DNA of 64,000 nt from Sophora flavescens (Eukaryota; Streptophyta; Magnoliopsida; Fabales; Fabaceae). Under the pieces are notes generated by a model, which saw nothing but the letters and a program-made list of their open reading frames with translations, did not search any database and was not told the DNA's origin. Below, in pieces: positions 32,996-45,400 of the stretch. The translations under genes were made by a program, and so were the position numbers. How positions within the stretch are numbered: the stretch's first letter is position 1; each line of letters begins with the position of its first letter. The stretch is taken from positions 2,770,395 through 2,834,394 of the forward strand of contig JAUPTC010000015.1 of the NCBI GenBank assembly GCA_030762895.1, read 5' to 3'.

Positions 32996-35468
32996 GCCCT
33001 AATTTTGACCCAATACCCTAATTCAAACCCAAAACACTAATTTTGATCCTAAACCCTAATTTTAACCCAAAACCCTAATTCTAACCTTATTTTTTACTCA
33101 AAGCCCAATTTTTAACTCAAAAACTTAATTCAAACCCTAAACCCTAATTCTAACCCTATTTCTGACCCACAAACCTATTTTTAACTCAAAACCCTAATTC
33201 AAACCCTAAACCCCTATGTTTGACCCCAAAACCTTAATTTGGACCCAAAACCCAAATTTTAACCCAAAGCCCTAATTTTGACCCAAAACCCTAATTCAAA
33301 CCCTATTTTTGACCCAAAACCCCATTTTAAATTCAAAACGCTATTTCAAACCCAAAACCCTAACTTTTACACTAAACCCATAATTTGACCCAAAGCCCTA
33401 ATTTTGACCCAATATTTTAAACTCAAAACCCTATTTCAAACCTTAAACCCTAATTTTAACCCAAAGCTCTAATTTTGACCCGAAACCTTAATTTTAACCC
33501 AAAACCCTAATTCTAACCATATTTTTTTTACCCAAAAGCCTATTTTTAACTCAAAACCCTAATTCAAACCCTAAACCCTAATTTTGATCCTAAAACCAAA
33601 ATTTGACCCAAAAACCTAATTTTGATCCAAAACCCTAGTTTTAATCCAAAACCCTAATTCTAACCCTATTTCTAACCCAAAAACCTATTTTTAACTCAAA
33701 ACCCTAATTCAAACACTAAACCCCTATGTTTGACAAGAAACCCTAATTTTAACCCAAAGACCTAATTCTAACCCTATTTTTGACCCAACACCCTATTTTA
33801 AAACAAACCCTATTTCAAACCCTAATTTGGACACTAAACCCTAAATTTGACCCAAAACCCTAAATTTGTCACAAAACCCTAATACTAACCTTAAACCCTA
33901 AATTTGACCCAGAACCCTAATTTTTACCCGAAACCCTAAATTTTGACCCAAAACCCTAATTCTAACCTTATTTTTGACCCAAAACCCTAATTTTAACCCA
34001 GAGCCCTATTTTCGAACCAAAACCCTATTTTAAACTCAAAACCCTATTTCAAACCCTAAACCCTAACTATTACACTAAACCCAAAATTTGACCCAAATCC
34101 CTAATTAGGACCCTATTTTATACCCAATATTTTAAACTCAAAACCCTATTTCAAATGCAAAACCCTAATTTTGACCCTAAACCCAAAATTTGACCCAAAA
34201 ACCTAATTTTGAACCGAAACCCAAATTTTAACCCAGACCCTATTTCTAACCTTATTTTTTACCCGAAACCTTATTTTTCACTCAAAACCCTAAACCCGAA
34301 TTTGACCCAAAACCCAAATTTTGACCCAAAACCCAAATTTTAACCCCAAAGCCCTAATTTTGACCCAAAACCTTAATTTAAACTCAAAACCCAAATTCAA
34401 ACCCTAAACCCTATTTTTGATCCTAAACCCTAATTTTAACCCAAAACCCTAATTTTAACCCAAAGCCCTAATTTTGACCCGAAACCCTAATTTTAACCCT
34501 ATTTTTGACCCAAAACCCTATTTTAAACTCAAAACCCTATTTCAAACCCGAAACCCTAATTTTGACCCTAAATCTGACCGAGAACCCTAAGTTTGACCCG
34601 AAACCCTAATTTTAAACCAAAACCCTAATTCTAACCCTATTTTTGACCCAAAACCCTATTTTAAACTCAAAACCCTATTTCAAACCCTAAACCCTAATTT
34701 TGACCCAAAACCCTAAATCTGACCTAGAACCATAATTTTGACCAGAAACCCTAATTTTAAACCTAAACTCTAATTCTAACCCTAATTTTGACCCAAAATC
34801 CCATCTTAAACTCAAAACCCAAATTCAAACCCTAAACCCTAACTTTTACACTAAACCCAAAATTTGACCCAAAGCCCTTATTACCCTATTTTTGACCCAA
34901 TATTTAAAACTCAAAACCAAATTTCAAACCCTAAACCGTAAGTTTGACCCTAAACGCAAAATTCGACCCAAAATTTTTCCCAAAACCCAAATTTTAACCC
35001 CCAAAGCCCTATCTTAAACCCAAAACACTAATTCAAACCCTAAAACCTAATTTTGATCCTAAACCCTAATTTTAACCCAAAACCCTAATTTTAACCCAAA
35101 GCTCTAATTTTGACCCGAAACCCTAATTTTAACCCAAAACCCTAATTCTAACCATATTTTTTTTACCCAAAACCATATTTTTAACTCAAAACCCTAATTA
35201 AAACCCTAAACCCTAATTTTGATCCTAAAACCAAATTTTGACCCAAAAACCTAATTTTGATCCAAAACCCTAATTTTAACCCAAAACCCTATTTCTAACC
35301 CTATTTCTGACCCAAAAACCTATTTTTAACTCAAAACCCTAATTCAAACCCTAAAACTCTATGTTTGACCGAAAACCGTAATTTGGACCCAAAACCCTAA
35401 TTTTAGCCCAAAGCCCGAATTTTAGCCCAAAGCCCTAATTCTAACCCTATTTTTGACCCAACATCCTA
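32996..35468. repeat. Telomere-derived satellite, segment E
   Basis: About 2.5 kb of telomere-like blocks in unchanged orientation, with the landmarks TTAGGACCCTATTTTATACC (34100) and CCCTTATTACCC (34877). Divergent copies like segment D. It ends at CCAACATCCTA, the target of LINE 2. No genes. Confidence 0.93.
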
Positions 35469-37330
35469 TTTTTTTAAGCAAAAAGTCATGCAAAGGCATC
35501 ACAATAGAGCAAGACATCCCAAGTAAGTTGGCACAACGAAGCATGGGGGGACATGAACCAAACCCATGAGGAATTAATGAAACCTATAATTAGGTAAGCC
35601 AATCCTATTCCTGAAAAATTCTTCCTTAATAAAATCATGAATAACATCCCACTAAACTAAGCCAGAAACACTATTGTCGTAGCTAGCTAACTTGTCAGCG
35701 CAATGATTACCCTCCCTATAAATATGGGAGACAATGAATTGCATTTTCTTAGTGAGAAATACACAATTGCGGTATCTATTTCTAATCTTCCAAAGGACAA
35801 TGTTGATGTTATCAAGAGCTGCCACCACAACTTGTGAGTCACTTTCCAACTAAAGATAATGCCAACCCTTCTAGAAAGCAAGCTCAATACAGAACATGGC
35901 TCCTTGTAATTCGGCAAGCAGAGGGGTTTGAGAGCCAAGGTTGAATGTAAAACCACCTAAAAAGTCCGAATTGTAATCTCTAAAAAGACCACCACAGGCT
36001 GCCGGACTAGTAGGACCAAGAGCACTTCCATCGGAGTTACATTTTACCATGTTTCTTAAAGGAGGATGCCATTTCACCTATTTTATCCGAGGAGCAAGGA
36101 CAGGGTGACATTGCACATTGAAGCTTTTTAAGAAGGTGAATTCAGATATGGAGTTAGACATTGTTCCTCTGCTATACTGACCGGACAGAGAAACATTCGA
36201 GTGGATTAAGGCCATAGCTGATTTGACTGATTGAAACTTATTCTCAAACCGAGCTCTTTTTCTGCAAAGCCACACGACATAAACAATGTTAAGAATACCT
36301 GTAATTATCATATCCTGGACCTATGAGCTCCATCCTCTGTTGTAGATGGAGATAACCACTTCCAAAGAAGACAGTCAATAGAGCAATTCAGATTGATCAT
36401 GAACCATTGCCAAAGAGATTTAGCAAATTGACACTCTAAGAATATATGCTTTGTAGTTTCAAAAGCCCGCTCACAAAGGCTGCACATAGAGACCACAATG
36501 CAGCCTCTGCCTTGCAGATTTTCATCAGTGGGCATTTTATTGTTCATGGTCCTCCAAAGAATAAAGGCTTTTGAGGGAGGAACACATCGATTCCAAATTA
36601 ACTTTGACCAAGGAAGAACGTGGCCTGCTGGATAATGAAAGGTGAAAGCTTCCTTGAAGCTTAGTGAACCCGAATCTGTGCTAGACCACACCAGATGATC
36701 ACTACTTAGAGAAAAAGGAATAATAGTACTATTGATCGCCTCTTTGAGATCAGGGGATTTAAGGAGAAGAGCATTAGGGACACACCAATTACCATCAATG
36801 ATGAAATCTGAGACTTTAGCTGACAGACCAGCACGCACATCATAAGGAATATTTAGGTACCCTGAGATAGATTTTGGCAGCCATTTATCAACCCAAAAGT
36901 TGATGCTCCTACCATTACCCAAATTCCAAGAGACATTCTCCAAAACTTCATCCAAGTAGCACCTAATTCCAGGCCAAAGAGAAGAGGAAATGTGGTGGCT
37001 GATTGCTTTGTTATGCCTAATGGTTCTAGCTTTAAGCAAAGTAGACCATTCATTCTTTGATGAAACAAAATCCCAACTCAGCTTCAGCAAACCTACCCTG
37101 TTAACAACTTTAATGGGTCTAATGCCAAGACCTCCTTCATTGTATGGTTTGCAAACCTTATTCCAAGAAACATTAACAATCTTTTAGACCTTAATATCTC
37201 CAACCCAAACAAAGTTTCTCAACCACTTGTCAACAGAATTCAATAAGCTAACTGGCGATGCATATAAATGAAAGCTATAAATTAGCATTCCAAGAGCAAT
37301 GAATCTTACCAGTTGAACTCTCCCCATGAT
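35469..37330 (-). mobile_element. LINE 2: 3' part of a second L1-type LINE of the same family, cut by a gap
   Basis: Minus-strand element starting at the left with T7 on + (a short poly(A) tail on the element strand), then 3' UTR, RNase H, zf-RVT and the start of the post-RT region, collinear with LINE 1 from 15724 to about 17540. It runs into the 500-N gap at ACTCTCCCCATGAT, so its 5' side is unknown; satellite resumes after the gap. The left flank differs from that of LINE 1, so this is a separate insertion. It lacks about 75 bp of 3' UTR present in LINE 1 and keeps 102 bp that LINE 1 has lost. Confidence 0.92.
35574..37330 (-). pseudogene. LINE 2 ORF2, C-terminal part (post-RT, zf-RVT, RNase H), broken
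   Basis: Minus-strand protein pieces match LINE 1: FWVDKWLP, WNRCVPPSKAFILWR and CSLCERAFETTKHIFLEC (zf-RVT), then KCNSDGSALG, LAELQGA and LESDSQ (RNase H acidic residues) and EGNHCADKLASY, ending at TAA 35574-35576. Lesions differ from LINE 1: a frame change near 36340-36370, TAG near 36078 where LINE 1 has GAG, two stops near 35850-35870 (TAG for AGG, and TAG for TGG before LESD), and TAG for TGG at 35652. It retains the 34-codon stretch (36.9-37.12 kb) with MLKLSWDF that is missing from LINE 1. Confidence 0.88.
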
Positions 37331-37830
37331 NNNNNNNNNNNNNNNNNNNNNNNNNNNNNNNNNNNNNNNNNNNNNNNNNNNNNNNNNNNNNNNNNNNNNN
37401 NNNNNNNNNNNNNNNNNNNNNNNNNNNNNNNNNNNNNNNNNNNNNNNNNNNNNNNNNNNNNNNNNNNNNNNNNNNNNNNNNNNNNNNNNNNNNNNNNNNN
37501 NNNNNNNNNNNNNNNNNNNNNNNNNNNNNNNNNNNNNNNNNNNNNNNNNNNNNNNNNNNNNNNNNNNNNNNNNNNNNNNNNNNNNNNNNNNNNNNNNNNN
37601 NNNNNNNNNNNNNNNNNNNNNNNNNNNNNNNNNNNNNNNNNNNNNNNNNNNNNNNNNNNNNNNNNNNNNNNNNNNNNNNNNNNNNNNNNNNNNNNNNNNN
37701 NNNNNNNNNNNNNNNNNNNNNNNNNNNNNNNNNNNNNNNNNNNNNNNNNNNNNNNNNNNNNNNNNNNNNNNNNNNNNNNNNNNNNNNNNNNNNNNNNNNN
37801 NNNNNNNNNNNNNNNNNNNNNNNNNNNNNN
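37331..37830. other. Assembly gap (500 N) inside LINE 2
   Basis: Exactly 500 N, with LINE ORF2 on the left and satellite on the right. The gap must hide the rest of LINE 2; if that copy is full length, about 4 kb is missing, so the 500 bases are a placeholder. Confidence 0.97.
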
Positions 37831-39385
37831 TAAAACCGAAATTTGACCCAAAAACCTAATTTTGATCCAAAACCATAATTTTAACCCAAAACCCTAATTC
37901 TAACCCTATTTCTGACCCAAAAACCTATTTTTAACTCAAAACCCTAATTCAAACCCTAAAACCCTATGTTTGACCCAAAACCCTAATTTTAACCCAATGC
38001 CCAAATTTTAACCCAAAGCCCTAATTCTAACCCTATTTTTGACCCAACACCCTATTTTAAACCAAACCCTATTTTAAACCCTACTTTGGACACTAAACCC
38101 TAAATTTGACCCATAACCCTAATTTTGTCACGAAACCATAATTCTAACCCTAAACCCTAAATTTGACCTAAAACCCTAATTTTGACCCGAACCCCTAAAC
38201 TTTGACCAAAAACCCTAATTCTAACCTTATTTTGGACCCAAAACCTAATATGGAACAAAAACCATAATTTTGACCCAAAACCCTAATTTTAACCCAGAGC
38301 CCTATTTTTGATCCAAAACCCTATTTTAAACTCAAAACCCTATTTCAAACCCTAAACCCCAACGTTTACACTAAACCCAAAATTTGACCCAAAGCCCTAA
38401 TTAGGACCCTATTTTATACCCAATATTTTAAACTCAAAACCCTATTTTAAATGCTAAACCCTAATTTTGATCCTAAACCCTAAATTTAACCCAAAGCCCT
38501 AATTTTGACTTGAAACCCTAATTTTAGCCCTATTTTTGACCCAAAACCCTATTTTTAACTCAAAACCCTATTTCAAACCCTAAACCCTAATTGTGACCCT
38601 AAATCTGACCAAGAACACTAATTTTGACCCGAAACCCTAATTTTAAACCAAAACCCTAATTCTAACCCTAATTTTGACCCAAAACCCTATTTTTAACTCA
38701 AAACCCAAATTCAAACCCTAAACCCTAATTTGGACCCAAAACCCAACTTTTGACCCAAAACCCCAACGCCCAAACCCCAATTTTAACCCCAAGCCCTAAT
38801 TTTGACCCCAAACCCTAATTCTAACCCTATTTCAAACCCCAAACCCTAACTTTTACACTAAACCCAAAATTTGACCAAAAGCCCTTATTACCCTATTTTG
38901 ACCCAATATTTAAAACTCAAAACCGAATTTCAAACCCTAACCCCGAATTTTGACCCTAAACGCAAAATTCGACTCAAAATTTTACCCAAAACCCAAATAT
39001 TAACCCCCAAAGCCCTAATTTTGACCCAAAACCCTATCTTAAACTCAAAACCCTAATTCAAACCCTAAACCCTAATTCAAACCATATTGTTTTACCCAAA
39101 ACCCTATTTTTAACTCAAAACCCTAATTCAAACCCTAAACCGAACTTTTGATCCTAAAACCGAAATTTGACCCAAAAGCCTAATTTTGATCCAAAACCAT
39201 AATTTTAACCCAAAACCCTAATTCTAACCCTATTTCTGACCCAAAAACCTATTTTTAGCTCAAAACCCTAATTCAAACCCTAAAACCCTATGTTTGACCC
39301 AAAACCCTAATTTTAACCCAAGGCCCAAATTTTAACCCAAAGCCCTAATTCAAACCCTATTGACAACACCTATTTTAAACCAAAC

Positions 39386-39488
39386 CCTTTTTAACCCTTT
39401 CACTCCATCCCACCCTTTTCACCTCCCCTCCCTCCTCCTCCCCCACCTCTCTTTTTGCCCAACCTTGCACATTTTCCCACCTTTCCGC
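39386..39488. other. CT-rich non-satellite patch within the array
   Basis: About 100 bases rich in CTCC/CCCACC runs (CCTCCCTCCTCCTCCCCCAC) replace normal satellite between TTTTAAACCAAACCC and CTATTTTTGACCC. The host unit is about 100 bp shorter than its neighbours (1185 against ~1290). No other unit has it. It could be a small filler at a repaired break or a low-quality stretch. Confidence 0.75.
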
Positions 39489-42400
39489 CTATTTTTGACC
39501 CAACACCCTATTTTAAACCAAACCCTATTTCAAACCCTAAACCCCAACGTTTACACTAAACCCAAAATTTGACCCAAAGCCCTAATTAGGACCCTATTTT
39601 ATACCCAATATTTTAAACTCAAAACCCTATTTTAAATGCTAAACCCTAATTTTGATCCTAAACCCTAAATTTAACCCAAAGCCCTAATTTTGACTCGAAA
39701 ACCTAATTTAAGCCGTATTTTTGGCCCAAAACCCTATTTTTAACTCAAAACCCTATTTCAAACCCTAAACCCTAATTGTGACCCTAAATCTGACCAAGAA
39801 CACTAATTTTGACCCGAAACCCTAATTTTAAACCAAAACCCTAATTCTAACCCTAATTTTGACCCAAAACCCTATTTTTAACTCAAAACCCAAATTCAAA
39901 CCCTAAACCCTAATTTTGACCAATAACCCTAATTTGGACCCAAAACCCAACTTTTGACCCAAAACCCCAATTTTTAACCCCAAGCCCTAATTTTGACCCC
40001 AAACCCTAATTCTAACCCCTATTTCAAACCCCAAACCCTAACTTTTACACTAAACCCAAAATTTGACCAAAAGCCCTTATTACCCTATTTTGACCCAATA
40101 TTTAAAACTCAAAACCGAATTTCAAACCCTAACCCCAATTTTGACCCTAAACGCAAAATTCGACTCAAAATTTTACCCAAAACCCAAATATTAACCCCCA
40201 AAGCCCTAATTTTGACCCAAAACCCTATCTTAAACTCAAAACCCTAATTCAAACCCTAAACCCTAATTCAAACCATATTGTTTTACCCAAAACCCTATTT
40301 TTAACTCAAAACCCTAATTCAAACCCTAAACCGAAATTTTGATCCTAAAACCGAAATTTGACCCAAAAACCTAATTTTGATCCAAAACCATAATTTTAAC
40401 CCAAAACCCTAATTCTAACCCTATTTCTGACCCAAAAACCTATTTTTAACTCAAAACCCTAATTCAAACCCTAAAACCCTATGTTTGACCCAAAACCCTA
40501 ATTTTAACCCAAGGCCCAAATTTTAACCCAAAGCCCTAATTCTAACCCTATTTTTGACCCAACACCCTATTTTAAACCAAACCCTATTTTAAACCCTACT
40601 TTGGACACTAAACCCTAAATTTGACCCATAACCCTAATTTTGTCACGAAACCATAATTCTAACCCTAAACCCTAAATTTGACCTAAAACCCTAATTTTGA
40701 CCCGAAACCCTAAACTTTGACCCAAAACCCTAATTCTAACCTTATTTTGGACCCAAAACCCTAATTTGGAACAAAAACCATAATTTTGACCCAAAACCCT
40801 AATTTTAACCCAGAGCCCTATTTTTGATCCAAAACCCTATTTTAAACTCAAAACCCTATTTCAAACCCTAAACCCCAACGTTTACACTAAACCCAAAATT
40901 TGACCCAAAGCCCTAATTAGGACCCTATTTTATACCCAATATTTTAAACTCAAAACCCTATTTTAAATGCTAAACCCTAATTTTGATCCTAAACCCTAAA
41001 TTTAACCCAAAGCCCTAATTTTGACTTGAAAACCTAATTTAAGCCGTATTTTTGGCCTAAAACCCTATTTTTAACTCAAAACCATATTTCAAACCCTAAA
41101 CCCTAATTGTGACCCTAAATCTGACCAAGAACACTAATTTTGACCCGATACCCTAATTTTAAACCAAAACCCTAATTCTAACCCTAATTTTGACCCAAAA
41201 CCCTATTTTTAACTCAAAACCCAAATTCAAACCCTAAACCCTAATTTGGACCAAAACCCTAATTTACCCAAAACTTTTTGGACCCAAAACCCCAATTTTA
41301 ACCCCAAGCCCTAATTTTGACCCCAAACCCTAATTCTAACCCTATTTCAAACCCCAAACCCTAACTTTTACACTAAACCCAAAATTTGACCAAAAGCCCT
41401 TATTACCCTATTTTGACCCAATATTTAAAACTCAAAACCGAATTTCAAACCCTAAACCCTAATTTTGACCCTAAACGCAAAATTCGACTCAAAATTTTAC
41501 CCAAAACCCAAATATTAACCCCCAAAGCCCTAATTTTGACCCAAAACCCTATCTTAAACTCAAAACCCTAATTCAAACCCTAAACCCTAATTCAAACCAT
41601 ATTGTTTTACCCAAAACCCTATTTTTAACTCAAAACCCTAATTCAAACCCTAAACCGAAATTTTGATCCTAAAACCGAAATTTGACCCAAAAACCTAATT
41701 TTGATCCAAAACCATAATTTTAACCCAAAACCCTAATTCTAACCCTATTTCTGACCCAAAAACCTATTTTTAACTCAAAACCCTAATTCAAACCCTAAAA
41801 CCCTATGTTTGACCCAAAACCCTAATTTTAACCCAAGGCCCAAATTTTAACCCAAAGCCCTAATTCTAACCCTATTTTTGACCCAACACCCTATTTTAAA
41901 CCAAACCCTATTTTAAACCCTACTTTGGACACTAAACCCTAAATTTGACCCATAACCCTAATTTTGTCACGAAACCATAATTCTAACCCTAAACCCTAAA
42001 TTTGACCTAAAACCCTAATTTTGACCCGAAACCCTAAACTTTGACCCAAAACCCTAATTCTAACCTTATTTTGGACCCAAAACCCTAATTTGGAACAAAA
42101 ACCATAATTTTGACCCAAAACCCTAATTTTAACCCAGAGCCCTATTTTTGATCCAAAACCCTATTTTAAACTCAAAACCCTATTTCAAACCCTAAACCCC
42201 AACGTTTACACTAAACCCAAAATTTGACCCAAAGCCCTAATTAGGACCCTATTTTATACCCAATATTTTAAACTCAAAACCCTATTTTAAATGATAAACC
42301 CTAATTTTGATCCTAAACCCTAAATTTAACCCAAAGCCCTAATTTTGACTTGAAAACCTAATTTAAGCCGTATTTTTGGCCTAAAACCCTATTTTTAACT

Positions 42401-45400
42401 CAAAACCCTATTTCAAACCCTAAACCCTAATTGTGACCCTAAATCTGACCAAGAACACTAATTTTGACCCGAAACCCTAATTTTAAACCAAAACCCTAAT
42501 TCTAACCCTAATTTTGACCCAAACCCCTATTTTTAACTCAAAACCCAAATTCAAACCCTAAACCCTAATTTGGACCCAAAACCCAACTTTTGACCCAAAA
42601 CCCCAACTTTTGATCCAAAACCCAACTTTTGACCCAAAACCCCAATTTTAACCCCAAGCCCTAATTTTGACCCCAAACCCTAATTCTAACCCTATTTCAA
42701 ACCCCAAACCCTAACTTTTACACTAAACCCAAAATTTGACCAAAAGCCCTTATTACCCTATTTTGACCCAATATTTAAAACTCAAAACCGAATTTCAAAC
42801 CCTAACCCCGAATTTTGACCCTAAACGCAAAATTCGACTCAAAATTTTACCCAAAACCCAAATATTAACCCCCAAAGCCCTAATTTTGACCCAAAACCCT
42901 ATCTTAAACTCAAAACCCTAATTCAAACCCTAAACCCTAATTCAAACCATATTGTTTTACCCAAAACCCTATTTTTAACTCAAAACCCTAATTCAAACCC
43001 TAAACCGAAATTTTGATCCTAAAACCGAAATTTGACCCAAAAACCTAATTTTGATCCAAAACCATAATTTTAACCCAAAACCCTAATTCTAACCCTATTT
43101 CTGACCCAAAAACCTATTTTTAACTCAAAACCCTAATTCAAACCCTAAAACCCTATGTTTGACCCAAAACACTAATTTTAACCCAAGGCCCAAATTTTAA
43201 CCCAAAGCCCTAATTCAAACCCTATTTTTGACCCAACACCCTATTTTAAACCAAACCCTATTTTAAACTCTAATTTGGACACTAAACCCTAAATTTGACC
43301 CATAACCCTAATTTTGTCACGAAACCATAATTCTAACCCTAAACCCTAAATTTGACCTAAAACCCTAATTTTGACCCGAAACCCTAAACTTTGACCCAAA
43401 ACCCTAATTCTAACCTTATTTTGGACCCAAAACCCTAATTTGGAACAAAAACCATAATTTTGACCCAAAACCCTAATTTTAACCCAGAGCCCTATTTTTG
43501 ATCCAAAACCCTATTTTAAACTCAAAACCCTATTTCAAACCCTAAACCCCAACGTTTACACTAAACCCAAAATTTGACCCAAAGCCCTAATTAGGACCCT
43601 ATTTTATACCTAATATTTTAAACTCAAAACCCTATTTTAAACGCTAAACCCTAATTTTGATCATAAACCCTAAATTTAACCCAAAGCCCTAATTTTGACT
43701 CGAAAACCTAATTTAAGCCGTATTTTTGGCCCAAAACCCTATTTTTAACTCAAAACCCTATTTCAAACCCTAAACCCTAATTGTGACCCTAAATCTGACC
43801 AAGAACACTAATTTTGACCCGAAACCCTAAATTTTGACCCAAAACCCTATTTTTAACTCAAAACCCAAATTCAAACCCTAAACCCTAATTTTGACCAAAA
43901 CCCAACTTTTGACCCAAAACCCCAATTTTAAAACCCCAATTTTAACCCTAATTTTGACCCCAAACCCTAATTCTAACCCTATTTCAAACCCCAAACTCTA
44001 ACTTTTACACTAAACCCAAAATTTGACCAAAAGCCCTTATTACCCTATTTTGACCCAATATTTAAAACTCAAAACCGAATTTCAAACCCTAACCCCGAAT
44101 TTTGACCCTAAACGCAAAATTCGACTCAAAATTTTACCCAAAACCCAAATATTAACCCCAAAGCCCTAATTTTGACCCAAAACCCTATCTTAAACTCAAA
44201 ACCCTAATTCAAACCCTAAACCCTAATTCAAACCATATTGTTTTACCCAAAACCGTATTTTTATCTCAAAACCCTAATTCAAACCCTAAAACTAAATGTT
44301 GATCCTAAAACCGAAATTTGACCCAAAAACCTAATTTTGATCCAAAACCATAATTTTAACCCAAAACCCTAATTCTAACCCTATTTCTGACCCAAAAACC
44401 TATTTTTAACTCAAAACCCTAATTCAAACCCTAAAACCCTATGTTTGACCCAAAACCCTAATTTTAACCCAAGGCCCAAATTTTAACCCAAAGCCCAAAT
44501 TCTAACCCTATTTTTGACCCAACACCCTATTTTTAAACCAAACCCTATTTTAAACCCTACTTTGGACACTAAACCCTAAATTTGACCCATAACCCTAATT
44601 TTGTCACGAAACCATAATTCTAACCCTAAACCCTAAATTTGACCTAAAACCCTAATTTTGACCGAAACCCTAAACTTTGACCCAAAACCTAATTCTAACC
44701 TTATTTTGGACCCAAAACCCTAATTTGGAACAAAAACCATAATTTTGACCCAAAACCCTAATTTTAACCCAGAGCCCTATTTTTGATCCAAAACCCTATT
44801 TTAAACTCAAAACCCTATTTCAAACCCTAAACCCCAACGTTTACACTAAACCCAAAATTTGACCCAAAGCCCTAATTAGGACCCTATTTTATACCCAATA
44901 TTTTAAACTCAAAACCCTATTTTAAATGCTAAACCCTAATTTTGATCCTAAACCCTAAATTTAACCCAAAGCCCTAATTTTGACTTGAAAACCTAATTTA
45001 AGCCGTATTTTTGGCCTAAAACCCTATTTTTAACTCAAAACCCTATTTCAAACCCTAAACCCTAATTGTGACCCTAAATCTGACCAAGAACACAAAATTT
45101 GACCAAAACCTAATTTTAAACCAAAACCCTAATTCTAACCCTAATTTTGACCCAAAACCCTATTTTTAACTCAAAACCCAAATTCAAACCCTAAACCCTA
45201 ATTTGGACCCAAAACCCAACTTTTGACCCAAAACCCCAATTTTAACCCCAAGCCCTAATTTTAACCCCAAACCCTAATTCTAACCCTATTTCAAACCCCA
45301 AACCCTAACTTTTACACTAAACCCAAAATTTGACCAAAAGCCCTTATTACCCTATTTTGACCCAATATTTAAAACTCAAAACCGAATTTCAAACCCTAAC

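Noticed and set aside
15724..37330. LINE 1 and LINE 2 as duplicates of a single insertion
   Set aside because: Their left flanks and satellite targets differ (CCCAAAACCTTAA against CCAACATCCTA), their tails differ and their lesions are independent, so they are separate insertions.
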